From: Adiantum capillus-veneris
Taxonomy: Eukaryota > Streptophyta > Polypodiopsida > Polypodiales > Pteridaceae
Direction of reading: 5' to 3'
Length of the DNA: 64,000 nt
Assembly: GCA_014529385.2 (NCBI GenBank)
Contig: CM043969.1
Coordinates: forward strand, 34,424,446 to 34,488,445
Shown here: piece by piece, positions 1 to 11,092 of the stretch
Numbering within the stretch: position 1 is the stretch's first letter
Layout of the letters: every line of letters starts with the position of its first letter
Program-made: the position numbers and the translations under genes
Notes under the pieces: generated by a model
Seen by the model: the letters and a program-made list of their open reading frames with translations, nothing else
Database searches by the model: none
Told to the model about the DNA's origin: nothing

Positions 1-2
1 GA

Positions 3-2555
3 GACGGAACAATGGATTTTCCAGTTTTCTATGCGAGCCGACAGTTAAACAGCGCAGAAAAGAACTACACAACCATCGAGAGGGAAGGGTTAGGAATGAT
101 TTATGCTGTAAAGAAATTTTGGCATTATTTGCTTGCAAACAAATTTGTGTTCTTCACGGATCATCAAGCTCTTTTATACCTAGTAAATAAACCTTGCAAC
201 ACAGGGAGGATCATACGCTGGTTTATTATATTGCTAGAATTTGACTTCACAGTGGTGGTCAAAAAGGGAAAAACTCATCTACGAGCTGATCATCTTTCAA
301 GAATACACAACGGGGAAGCTCCTCAAGGGGTAGATGATGACATACCAGATGCTTATCTTTTCAACATTGAAATGGTACCCAAATGGTCTCAGGAAATAGT
401 TAGCATTCTCTCCTTTGGAAGTGAGTTTGATAATACAGGATGTAGATCCAAACAGCAAACAATTCGACAAACAAAAAACTTTCAGTTGATAGCAGGACGG
501 CTGTATCATCTTGAATCTGACCTAATCCTACGATTATGTATAAATCCGGAAGAATTCGAGTGCTACCTAGAAGAGGCTCATGTCCAAGGTTGTGTATTTC
601 ATTGTTCGACAGTGAAAACACACCAAAGACTGAAACAATTAGGGGTTTATTGGCCAACTATGTATGCGGATACACATTCTTATGTTACCAATTGTACAGT
701 ATGTAGTGCCAAACGACCAGTGGATCACGCAACTTTGTTTTGGGTGAACATAGCACCTGCATGGAGTCAATATATCATTGACTTCCTAACCACCAGAATG
801 TTCCCTGAGAACACTACAAGAGCACGGGAGAAATCTATAGAGCTGGAAGCTCGTGGCTTTCAGCTAATTGGAAATCAACTCTATAAACGGGAAAAGGACA
901 ACCAACTTAGAATCTGTGCAAGTGAAAGCGAATACCTGCTGATTCTAGAACATGCACATAGCGGAGTAAGTGGAGGCCATTTTTCGGGCGATAAGACGGC
1001 AAAACTTGTCTTAACCGCAAGAATTTGGTGGCCTACATTGCACATGGATGCCGAGGAGTTTGTCAAATGTTGTGATGCATGTCAACGCACCAAGGTACCA
1101 ATCAAAAGAGATGAGATGCCATTAAGGCCAATGATGGGGGCAAAGGCATTTGCAAAGTGGGGCATTGATTTTGTGGGACCTATATCACCCCCTGCATATT
1201 GCACCCATACCCAATATATCATTGTGGCTACGGATTATCTCACAAAATGGGTCGAAACCAAAGCAACACAAAAAGCTGATGCACGCACCACGGCTCAATT
1301 TTTGTATGAGAATGTTTTTGTACGTTACGGGTTACCAATAGAAATTGTCAGTGACCGTGGAGCACACTTCCTCAATGAAGTCATTGAATATCTACTAGAG
1401 GATTTCATGGTCATACATAGAAAATCAGCACCATACCATCCACAGGCCAATGGGCAAGCGGAGGCCACAAATAAAACACTATGCACGGTTCTCACTAAAA
1501 TAGTGTCACATTCAAGGACCGATTGGGATCAACAGCTACACTCAACACTATGGACATACAGGGTAGCTTACAAAACCTCAATCGGAACAACACCATACAA
1601 CATGGTGTTTGGGCTAAATGCTATACTACCCATAGAGTTTTTAATCCCAACTCTACGAGTAGCAACAAGCTTGGATTGGACAGGGCATGAACTCTCTTCA
1701 CGAATTAAGGATCTTGAAAAGCTAGATGAACTCCGCTTATGAGTTGTCGCTTCGATCTATGCTAAAAAGAGAAGGCAAAAGGAATTTTTCGACAAACATG
1801 TGCGTACCAAAGAGTTTAAAACAGGTGATTACGTACTTGTTTATACCTTGAAGCAACATGCCAAGAAACTAAAAAAGCGAGGGATGGGACCATTTGTGAT
1901 TCATGATCCATCACAAAGTGGGGCTGTCAAGCTTGCTACATTAGCAGGTGAAGAAATGCCAAACTGGATTAGTGGGTGTCGACTAAGGAAATATCACCTA
2001 CCACTCACACAGGAGATGCTCCAACAAATTCATCAAGGAAAGCAAAGAATGAAGGAAAAAGAGAGAGTAAGGGAGGAAGCTCAAACCGAAGCACAAGAAC
2101 GCATTGCAAAAAGACGGCTTCTGCGACAACAACAACAATGTAAACCACCATTGAGAATCAATGCCATTCGACTGGTGAACTTGGAAGAGGACACAGTAGA
2201 GCCAATAATTACAGTCAAGGTGGGCAACAATCAAGTTGAATCACCAACCTTGCTCGATTCGGGTGCTCAAGCAAATTTGATCTCTTACGGATTATACCAA
2301 CAACTCCAAGTCACAGATCAACTTCATCCTACTTCCCAAGTGCTGGAAAGTAGCACATCACATCCATTGAAAACATTAGGGTGGATTATATTGCATATAC
2401 ATTTACATCAATATATTTACCCACACAAATTCTATGTGGTGACAGATGAAAGCACACAACAACCAATGATGCTAGGGCAACCTTGGCAAAAAGCATACAA
2501 TGTCCAAATAGAATGGAAAGCACAGGCGGTCAAAATCAGCACGAACAGCAGGTGA
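3..2555 (+). pseudogene. Ty3/Gypsy pol, 3' part: RNase H - integrase (two HHCC fingers) - GPY/F-like - retropepsin-like
   Basis: The reading frame enters from the left edge and is broken by one TGA at 1740-1742, then stays open to 2555. Residues below count from the Met at 12. RNase H is partial (FTDHQALLYLV, then RADHLSR near 91-97). Two zinc fingers follow with identical spacing: H190-H197-C228-C231 and H316-H323-C354-C357. The integrase core shows D387 (GIDFVGP), D448 (SDRGAHF) and E484 (GQAEATNK). After the stop, a GPY/F-like segment (GDYVLVYT, RGMGPFVIHD) leads into a charged linker and then a retropepsin-like domain with LLDSGAQANLIS (nt ~2250-2285) and MLGQPWQKAY (nt ~2468-2498). Usual Gypsy order places protease before reverse transcriptase, so this position is odd. 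Whether a normal protease also exists upstream cannot be seen. It resembles the non-chromovirus Tat/Athila-like branch, an inference from the integrase style and the lack of a chromodomain. Confidence 0.85.
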
Positions 2556-3193
2556 TAGCTTTTGCTCAAAAGGACCATCAGGATCAAATGCAAGCCATGC
2601 AATCACTGGCAACAAAAACAAAAGAACACATACCACCAAAGATCAACATGAAACCTGAGACAAACAACCAGGTAAAGGCCAACCATGCTCATCACAGACA
2701 GCCGAAATCATCGACTACACTGCAAAAATCTAGGCTACCAAAACAAGGTAAACAAGTATGGCTGCGGAAGGATAGAAAAGCCATGGCGGGAAAAACACAA
2801 TGTGACAACCGGATTCCAACAAAGCAGATGGTGCAACCCAAAACCAAGGTAACCAAGCAGATATGGATTCCAAAGAAAATGCTTATCCAAAACCCTAATA
2901 TCACTCACATTTGGATACCAAAGCAAAAGACAAAGCAAATACCTATGGTACAAGCAACAATGGAAAGCAGACATCTGCAGGTCAACCCGGAAAACAAATA
3001 TAAGAGGGTGCCGATGACAGACAAACCAGTGGCAAAGTTGGTAGCACCAAGCTACCAATGGAAAGCCAAGGCCATACGGCCCATAGCTATCACATCCCAG
3101 CCAATTCCATCCTCAGAAACAGCTACGAGTCCATCAACAGTGTCGGCAAAGCAGTTGCCTCTGGCCAAAAAGACCATTAACAAAGAGCAGTAG
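2483..3193 (+). CDS. Lys/Gln-rich protein with repeated W-I-P-K motifs, retroelement-encoded
   Basis: This 236-codon ORF lies in another frame and overlaps the end of the protease-like ORF by 73 nt. The protein is basic, low in hydrophobic residues and probably disordered. It carries spaced motifs of the form KQVWLRK, KQIWIPKK and HIWIPKQ (nt ~2750-2935). A diverged second copy at 18,809-19,186 keeps the same motifs (HIWIPKR, KQIWVPKK, QFWIPKQ), also downstream of a protease-like fragment. Retention in two copies argues for a real product, perhaps made by frameshifting or re-initiation. Similar W-V-P-K motifs occur in linker regions of some plant Copia polyproteins, known from the family and not tested here. 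Function unknown; a nucleic-acid-binding or Gag-like role is only a guess. The start codon is uncertain. Confidence 0.5.
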   Translation: MAKSIQCPNRMESTGGQNQHEQQVIAFAQKDHQDQMQAMQSLATKTKEHIPPKINMKPETNNQVKANHAHHRQPKSSTTLQKSRLPKQGKQVWLRKDRKAMAGKTQCDNRIPTKQMVQPKTKVTKQIWIPKKMLIQNPNITHIWIPKQKTKQIPMVQATMESRHLQVNPENKYKRVPMTDKPVAKLVAPSYQWKAKAIRPIAITSQPIPSSETATSPSTVSAKQLPLAKKTINKEQ

Positions 3194-5025
3194 AATTACA
3201 GCTGCTACTTGCAAAGAAAACAGGAAACCTCGACGGCGAATGCCAATAAGCATCTTGCTTATTCCCTTCTCTTGCACAGCATTAATTTTTCCATGCATTA
3301 ACCGAGTATGCATAAAATAGGGCCACATTAATCGGCCAGGCATTAGCACGACTTTTTCAACCTATGCACGGCACATACTACGAGGCGAGACCTTGTCGTC
3401 CGGGAGGACTCCGACTAGGAGGGGGGGAGGCATTCTCAATGCGGAACCAATAACAGAAATAGCAAAAAAGGGCATGATTTTTGACTTTTTAAAGGGTTGA
3501 CGTTTGATTGCGAAATTTTCTGGAGTAACCCAAGTATATATGCCCTTATACAGCATGAAGCTACAGGTATATGGGGCCAAACGCCAAGTCAAGCCCTTAC
3601 GTGTGTATATAAGTAGAAATAGCCATTTTTCAGGCAAAATACTGGTAAAACGGAGAAATCCGGCCATAAAAATTACATGTGAGTGTATATAATGTGTTGC
3701 GGCGATGTTTGTGATCTATTATGAATTTTGGGGATTTTCTGGGTTTGATTTGCTATTTTCCTTTTAATTTTGCTAATTTTTGGCAGAAAAACTTCAAAAA
3801 TACAAAAAGCAGGTGAAAAATAGTCGTAATGAAAAACAAAAAATATGGGGATGACCAGTGACTAAAAGAATACCTATGGTACGGTGGGGGTGCAATTATG
3901 AGACTAGAGCGGAAAGCGTGTTTTGGCCATGTTTTGACCGAAATGACAAATTTCTGGTAAACAGAGCAAATGGAGTCCAAATCCAGAAATTTTTGAGCGT
4001 AAACCGCATCTTGCAGAAAGATAGGAGTACATGTCAAATTTCATGAAAAATGGTTCGGGGACCTCCATTATAAGAATTTTTCACCCCATTTTTAGCTCAT
4101 TCTCACTATTGACCTTGTGGAGAGAGCTTCTGCCACCTAGAGCAGATCGATCTTCCAGCAGCTTCTATGACGCGCACAGCTACCCGACCAGCTCCAGACA
4201 TGAGAGGTAGGCTCACCACCTTGAGCTTTTCCCGCATGTTTGTCATTCTGTCGCGAGAACTAGCGTAGAAGTCACACACAAAGCGGGCGGTAGAGACTTG
4301 CAAGTAGAAACGGCGGCCAAACGGCTAACCCAAAAGCAACAAGACTTCATCGGCAGCTTACCCTAGTCTAGGAGACCAGCCCTGGATAGCCAAAGGCAGT
4401 GGGAAACCATCGGGAAAAACCCTAATTCCCAAAAACCCGCAAGAGGCCACCAAATGGGAAATCAGCGAAACGGCGACCAAATGCTACCAAAATTTATAGG
4501 TAGGAGCATATCGACATGCTCGACAAGTCCATATGACCCGCATGACCAAAAAGTGACCCGAAGCGCCACTAAACCTCAGAAACGGCATCACACAGACAAA
4601 GCGTCAAAATGCACTTGCGGCCAAACCACAAGTCCGTTTGCCACCAAACTTCACGAGCGGCTTTCCTAGACCATCAACAACCAAGTCCTATGGTGGTGGA
4701 CCACCACAAATCATCAAAGGTATGTAAACACAGCCACGGGTGCTTCTAGAGCGACAAATTTCCAAATGAAGCTCCGGTGAAGCCGAAGTCGACAAAAACC
4801 ATACGGCAAGGATCCCCAAGGGATTGGGAAGCTATGGAAACCAACATCGAGGAATTTCATCACCAAAAAGCACTCCAAAAGTCAAAAAACGGCTCGGAGG
4901 CTCTGAAGTCCACACAGGGAGTTATACTCTATCCATTTGACTTTTTTGTTGAAATTAGGCTCAAAAGGGACTTAGGGGGGCAAAGGGCAAGCACTGGGAG
5001 CACTAACAAAGGAAAAATCACCAGG
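3194..5025 (+). other. Non-coding part of the giant Gypsy element, with a polypurine-like tract at ~3416-3431
   Basis: No ORF here looks real. A purine run (aggagggggggagg) near 3416-3431 is repeated at ~19,418-19,431 in the second copy of the family, so it is conserved, but no clear TG start of an LTR follows it. The stretch from 3240 to about 3690 aligns by eye with 19,230-19,690, including the shared words cccaagtatatat and caatccggcc or aatccggcc. Beyond ~3700 the two copies stop matching. It could be the 3' untranslated part of one long element or an internal boundary between two elements. Confidence 0.4.
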
Positions 5026-5904
5026 AGACATCCTACGCGTAGGATGTCTCAAGGGCATTTTTTGGCACAAAACCCAACAATTCTTGTCATGCACATGTTC
5101 TGAATGACACTTACAAGCCATACCCCAAGTTTCATCACATTTGGATGAGATTGGACCTCATATGCATGGAAAAACGCAAAGTTAGGGCATAAAGGCACTA
5201 ATGGGCCTTTGACCTACCAAATCTTGTCCAAATCTCATGAAACTTGCACAACACATTCACATGCATATCGGCTAACTTTCTGTGTGGTCTGGGAGTTAAA
5301 ATGAGGAAATAGACATCCTACGCGTAGGATGTCTTATGGACCATCTGGGCATGAAGGAGAAGTTTTGTCATTTCAGAATTGATAACCTCATCAACAAGAG
5401 CCCATATGTCAAGCTTCAAGCCCTTCAAATCACTTTTGAACCCCAACACCTTCAAGATACACTTTTTTGAGCCCAAAAACACCTCACAGAGCCCTACAGG
5501 CATCAATTATTATCCAAATGCAAATCCAAGAACATGGCTATGTTCCATGGGTCAAGGACAACACCCAGATCAAGTTTCATGCAATTCTGATGAAAAAGAC
5601 ATCCTACGCGTAGGATGTCTTAAGCTTAGATTTAGAGTTTTGTGCAAGAAATGACATCATAGGAGCTAATACCATGATGCATTGAGCCCATATACCAAGT
5701 TTTAACCCATTTGGACATCAATTGCTTCCCATGATGGACAATCTACCAAAATTGGGACCTAAAGCCTAAATCAGCCCAAAAATCCACTTTTTGACATCCA
5801 AATTCAAATCCAAGCTTATAACCATGTTCCATGAGCCTTACACTACCTACATGTCAAGTATGAACCATTTCTGAAGAAAAAGACATCCTACGCGTAAGAT
5901 GTCT
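5026..5904. repeat. ~285-bp tandem repeat whose units share a 24-bp palindrome (four copies)
   Basis: A 24-bp palindrome (arm AGACATCCTA, centre CGCG, then the reverse-complement arm) occurs at 5026-5049, 5311-5334, 5597-5620 and 5881-5904. The first three are perfect and the fourth has one mismatch (G to A in the right arm). Start-to-start distances are 285, 286 and 284 bp. The DNA between them is recognisably repeated, for example aaatccaag...atgttccatg followed by ttctgatgaaaaagacatcc or a close variant, but is much more diverged than the palindromes. The core contains ACGCGT, which fits the CGCG-box consensus of plant CAMTA factors (established knowledge; relevance inferred). The array lies between the W-I-P-K ORF and the second large ORF. 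Confidence 0.85.
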
Positions 5905-6048
5905 AGATGGATTTTTTTGGTCAAATTTGCACTGTGAGCACATGCACAGCTTCACAACTTCCTTTTAGGCTATAATTTCAATTTTCAAGTCATTTGGATA
6001 AGTAAAACTCAGTTTAGCAGCTGATATGGAAAAAACGTTAACTTCGGA

Positions 6049-7839
6049 TTGCTGAGTGCAACAGGGTCTATGGCAGCCTCAAAGTCACCGGCAAAGAAGA
6101 AGAGGATGACAATCAAATACTATCTGGACAAGGTGGAACCATTTGTCATTCCAGAGGGAACATTAAAGCCCACAAGCACCTTGATACAGGAAGATCTACT
6201 AGAATCAAACGACCTAAATATCTACCAAGGTGTGTTCAAGGACAATGACGGAAATGTAATAGAGCTGCCAATGCTGCCCAGGGAGCTCAATGAATTTGTC
6301 CGAAGCAAAATGGCCGGCTACTTGGAGAAAATTGACCTCCATAACTATTTCGAAGCAATCCCAGCAGGGGTGGACGTCAAAAGGGTATGGGAGTTTGTGA
6401 CCAGCATTAAAGAAGATGGAGTGGCCAAGGTGACTGATTTGCACGGCAGACCCAACATAGAGATCATTATCACGGAAAGGGTTGTCGCCCATGCACTAGA
6501 TCTCTCCAATCAGGGAGACAGCGTGACAAAGAGAAGGGATGAAGTAAAGGTGTACAAAGAGAAAAAGGATAATTACACTTTTGAAGACATCGCCAACCTA
6601 AAGGTGGCGATCATGAGCCAATTGTACAACCAATACTTCCACATGTGCACGAAGAGGCCGCAGAAGTACAGGATGCCGCCAGGAGCAAGTGCCACAACAT
6701 TTATTTGGGCAATGACGAAGGGCACCCCAAAGATAATCAATTATGCGGCATACATACATGACATCCTAGTGAAGATGGGGAAAAAAAAGCCAACCTACAT
6801 AGTGCCAAGAGAGATGATAACCAAGGTAGTTTATGCAGCACTGCACGCCAAGGGAAGGTGGCCTGACCCCCCATCTCAGAATGACTGGCTCAGGGTGAAG
6901 GAAGACAAAGAAGACGAGCCACAAAGAGAACCAAGGGTGGCTACAAGGTTGAAGAGACGACTAGAGCCAGTGGAAGAGGAGAAACTTGAGCAGAGGAAAG
7001 GCAAAAAAGAATCTTCTCAAGTGCCAATCAAAGAGACTCGATCACAAAAAGCGGCTAGACTCAAGAGGCTGATGGAGAGTTTCCGAGCAGAAAGAGCCCT
7101 CAAGGGCAATTTAAACGAATTATGGAATCTATACCTCGAGTCTATGTCCGGATCCTCAAGAAGAGTGTAGAGGGACCGCTTTGAAGACTACATCAAGAAT
7201 TTCGAGATTCTTGATGCCGCAGCGGAAAACATTCCCCACATCCCTTTCACCGAGGAAGAAGTGGAGCAGATACCCTTGCTAGATGAACAAGAAAACCAGG
7301 AAAGGGAAAGAAAGACGAAAGTAGATAGAGATATAAAGGGCAAACCTACAGCTTTACCAGATAGCCCTAAACCTAGCCCACAGCCATCACCATCACCATC
7401 ACCACCTCCTAGCAGCCCTCCACCAGAAGATAAGGAGGCTGGAGACAATCAAGAAGAACACCGGGCTAAAGATCAAGAGCAAAAGCTAGAACCTGAGCCC
7501 AAGGAAGAGGCCAAGCCTGCATCTTAGCAAAAAGAACTTGAAGAAGCATATTATGCATTTCTGGACCTGCTAGCTGCAGGTTGTACAAGAGAAGAAGCCG
7601 CCACAGTCGCATTCGACTTGGTGAGGACAGGGCATGAAGAGCAGATGCCAAGCATCCGGCTAATTGAGCTAAAGGAGATTGCTACCGACACGGTAGACCT
7701 GCAACCGCCCTCAAATGATTGGGATGTGGTGATGACAATGCTAGCCGGAATAAGGGCACAATCTGTGGCATCAGACGAGGAATTGATAACTCTAAAGGCC
7801 ACTGAAGGAAAGACCAAGATGGAAAGAGATCTACTGTAG
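6049..7839 (+). pseudogene. Extra retroelement ORF, N-terminal part (unknown family)
   Basis: One frame runs from ATG 6049 (or ATG 6070) to 7839, interrupted by three TAG codons (7168, 7525, 7837). The first 373 codons encode a globular, mixed alpha/beta-looking segment (for example YLEKIDLHNYFEAIPAG and RVWEFVTSI) with Lys/Arg-rich stretches near 290-350. A Pro/Ser-rich acidic linker follows (nt 7360-7430, repeated SPSP), then a helical segment (nt 7530-7840). I do not recognise the family. The region near residues 110-240 recalls in layout the transposase-like or plant-mobile-type domains found in large plant retroelements, a weak resemblance. It sits between pol and a polypurine tract plus LTR, so it is probably an additional ORF of the giant Gypsy element, as in some Tat/Ogre-type elements that carry extra ORFs. 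A host gene fragment captured by the element is the alternative. Confidence 0.5.
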
Positions 7840-7961
7840 ACAAAAATCCAAGGACACAAAGAAAGAGAAGCTCACCTCCAGGTCACCTCCAGGCCAGCCT
7901 GGCCACTGCTCTACAAAACTGCCAAGCAAAGGAAGAAGCAAATGAGGCAGCGGCAAAGAGA

Positions 7962-9521
7962 TTGCAAGCAGCTGAAGAAGAGTGCCTGCAACTCAGCAAG
8001 TCATTGCGAGATGAAGAAAAAGAAAGAGATAATATGACACTCCAGCTAGCAGAAGAAACTAAAGAAGTAGAGGCCTTGAGGAATGCCAAGGAGAAGGCGG
8101 AAATAGAACAAGAAGCAAGCCTGGATGAAGTCCTTGAGCTCAAGGACCAATTAAAAGTCAAAGATCAAACCATCCAGAGGCTATGAGCATCACCTGCGAG
8201 AGTTAGAGCTACAAGCTCAACTCAAGTTATTTCGGAGAGTCAAATGTATGAAGAGCAGATGCAAGAACTCCAAAGGGAGTTGACTCTTGAGAAGAAGCAG
8301 AGGGTGATCATGGCTGAAGGTTCTATCGCAATGCAAACCAAATTGGAGGACAGCCAAAAGGCCCTACAAGAAGAGTTGGAGAGCATAAAGATAAAGCTCG
8401 AGGAGGCTGAAAAAGTAAATGCTGAACTCAATGACCTCCTAGTGACTATGGGCGAACAAGCCGAAGTGGAAAAGCAGACGCTCCTCAAGCAAATTGAGGA
8501 GTTGAAAGGCCGGCAACAAGCAGAAGCAGAGAGCTCAGGGCCAGCTGCCAATGAGGGCATCGACCTTGACAATGTGGCAGATCCTGTGGACACACCCATG
8601 CCAGAGGAAAGCATAGCAGGCTCCTCTCAAGAGCCCCAGGCTCTAACACTAGAAGAGGAGGAAAAATTGCGAAAAGCAATAGAGGCAGAGCTCAGAGAAA
8701 GCACCAAAGAGGCCTTGGAATGGGAACAGAGGGTTTTCAAATCAATGACAATTCAAAAAATCGACGCCAGCGATCTCAGGCGTGAATGGCTACAACCCTC
8801 TCTCCCATATCCATTGCTTAAATATGAAGCGGAAACAATAAACCAGCGGATCAGAGAAGAGCCAACGGTCCCTCTCTACAACGCCGACACCTCGAGGCCA
8901 GAAGAAGTAAGGTTGATAGTGGATTCTCAGCCCAAGTGGAGGAAGGCTTGGCTTACCAAGTACCCGCAGTACCTAATACACTTGGTAGAGGCACCTAAAC
9001 ACATCAGAGACAACCTCAGCTTCTGCCCTCTACCAAGGGTTAGGACGTGGAAAGCACACGAACTCTTACAAAGAAGCCAACCCACTTGGCTGAACTACCC
9101 AAAGCTGCCAGGCGTGAAGGCAGGTGAGAGAATAAGTGTACAATACATGGTGAAAACCCTAATGGGCGCCATAAAGTTGTTCACTGGCTCACCTGACCTT
9201 ACATGCATCATGATGAGAAAGATCTGCAGAACAATCCTAGCAGTGTTTGAAACCTTCAAGCCAGGACAAGTGACTGACAGCATATTTTTATTCCAGGACA
9301 CATACAGATGTGCTTATGATATGTCAGGTCAGCCTTCCAAGGAGGTGATACATGCATTATACCAAAGAATCATGTTCCTCCCATCTTATCACCTCCAGGC
9401 GTTTGAAGAAGCTTTCTACACGGGATTCTTTACCATGCATACAGACATCTTTGGACCAACAATGCTAAATCTACATGCACGGTACGAATCACTGCTAAAG
9501 ATGCGGGAGACCATAAGGTGA
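7962..9521 (+). pseudogene. Extra retroelement ORF, coiled-coil and C-terminal domain (unknown family)
   Basis: This continues the 6049 ORF after a frameshift between 7840 and 7962, with one TGA at 8184. Nucleotides 7962-8500 encode a long Glu/Lys/Leu heptad-like coiled coil (EEECLQLSKSLRDEEKERDN; LEDSQKALQEELESIKIKLE). A short acidic linker follows (PMPEESIAGSSQEPQ, ~8595-8640). A ~290-residue conserved-looking C-terminal domain (8650-9521) contains LRREWLQPSLPYPLLKYEAE, WRKAWLTKYPQYLIHL and RIMFLPSYHLQAFEEAF. The ORF ends 37 bp before a polypurine tract and LTR, so it belongs to the 3' end of a retroelement. The coiled coil could allow oligomerisation. Function unknown. The same coding frame over 1.5 kb, with very few breaks, suggests recent selection or recent insertion. 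Confidence 0.5.
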
Positions 9522-9558
9522 AGCAAAAGATCAAGGCCATGTCGGGGACGACATGAAC

Positions 9559-9572
9559 AAGGAGGGGGGGGA
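9559..9572 (+). promoter_or_regulatory. Polypurine tract before 3' LTR
   Basis: The run aaggaggggggggа-type purines (14 purines ending at 9572) lies directly before a TG start of an LTR. In LTR elements this primes plus-strand DNA synthesis. Confidence 0.75.
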
Positions 9573-10505
9573 TGTTAGAAGCTGGACACACCCCACGGCA
9601 TCTAACTACTCGGCGGATTATTATTTTTTTGTAATTAGTCATTCATTGAGGAAAATCCGGTTTTTCACCTTGTAAATATTGGGACTTACAGAAGTTTCCA
9701 GATTGTATCCCAGTTTTGATAGTTAGATGAAGTAGATGGATGATTTTGAAACTTTAGGGTTTGAGAAGTTGTAAGGTATATATATCACTTTTTGACCTTA
9801 ATGAAAAACCTTTTGTCATTTTAAACAAGTTTAAGTTTGTGAGTGAGCATATTGTGTACGTGAGAGAGAGTGTGAGCTTTGTCTTGACGCTACGTATGCT
9901 ACAGTGGTCGGAATCGAGTGCGGAGAAGTGCAGCGTGTTGCCCCCGACTAGAGCTACGAGCCGATACCAACATTGCGCGCGTACGGCCCGGCTTTGGGAG
10001 CTCCTTCTACGAGCTTCATCGGTTGTTTGGGTGAGCATACGTTGTCCGATTTTGCATTGCAGCATATCCACGCATTCACAATGAGTAGAACTACACATTA
10101 GGCACTTCATATTTCAAAAACGAAGACCTCCAGATTTTGGCCAGACATCCTACGTATTTCTGCACCGGGTGTTTTGGGTCGTGATTTTGGTGCACAGACC
10201 TTAGGGAGAGTGGCCTATAGGTATTAGTAGGGTCTCCTTCAATTTCTATGGTGTTTCGGAAGTGTTTGATAGGTATTCGGCTCTAGCAAGCGTTGTAGGA
10301 AGCATCCTCTTTTGTTCTCTTGAAGACTGTGACTTAGACAAGTGGTAGGAGCCTCTGCAGGAATTAGTTAGGAGTCGGTCGAGTGTAGGTTGACACCTTA
10401 TGCTTGCTTCCACGCGCCTGCGGGTCGAGCTTCATCCTTAGCTGACATTACTTGTTAGGTGAGTTCTCGTTGTGCTGATGTCCGTCGCAGCGTACCCGTC
10501 CAACA
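9573..10505 (+). repeat. LTR (933 bp) of the giant Gypsy element
   Basis: It starts TGTTAGAAGC after a polypurine tract and ends GTCCAACA, giving TG...CA ends. The end is confirmed by a diverged inverted copy at 17,943-18,305, whose outer edge is the exact reverse complement TGTTGGAC. The LTR contains acatcctacgtattt near 10,145, close to one arm of the palindrome repeated at 5026-5904. In the inverted copy the matching place reads tcctacgcg. The partner 5' LTR lies outside the window, so no target duplication can be checked. Confidence 0.75.
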
Positions 10506-11092
10506 ATAGTCTAGCTACGATTTCCATTAGTTGGCCAGATACTCTCCGGCTGGCCAATTTTATTGTAAAAATTGAATGGTAAGTGAGGGAGTTGACCACC
10601 AAAAGATGTGCCATGCTTTAAGTAAAGAGTGGAGTCTTTTCCCAAAAGCAGGAGGCTATTCCAAGCTAAAATCTAGCACTACTTGTAGCTTGGTCATCAC
10701 TCTGACCAGCAGTAGAACCTATAAGTTGGCATAGAGTGCTGAGTTTTCAGTGCCGTCTATTGCATCTACTACCGCAAGGCTATACGTATCTATTATACGG
10801 AGTGGTGTAAGCTCTTTATCACCATCTTCATAAGCTCTTCTCTCTTTGGAAGAAGAAGAAGAAGAAGAAGAAGAAGAAGAAGAAGGGTACTCTCTCTCTC
10901 TACTTTCTCATTATCTTCTCTCTCGTTTCACGGTGTACACGCCCTCCAGAATCTTTCGTGGTGGATACCTCTATGTAGCTCTCATCACCGCTCTCTTGCA
11001 GAAAAGAAATAAGCCTTTCAAAAGATCCTATTGATTGTAAAGCACGGTGAGAAGCTCTAAACTCCATAGCCATCATCTCTCTGTTGTTTTTT
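10506..11092. other. Unassigned spacer with a (GAA)n tract
   Basis: There is no supported gene. It contains a short hairpin (ttggccag / ctggccaa arms near 10,531-10,558) and (GAA)n at ~10,849-10,886 followed by a CT-rich stretch. It is probably old repeat DNA between two retroelements. Confidence 0.4.

Noticed and set aside
3417-3431. Polypurine tract marking an LTR at ~3,432
   Set aside because: It is conserved in the second copy, but no TG-starting LTR or matching partner repeat could be found, so no LTR boundary is called there.
5026-5904. CRISPR-like array of palindromic repeats
   Set aside because: Units are ~285 bp and the spacers are homologous to each other, not unique. The DNA is plant nuclear. 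It is a tandem repeat with a conserved palindrome.
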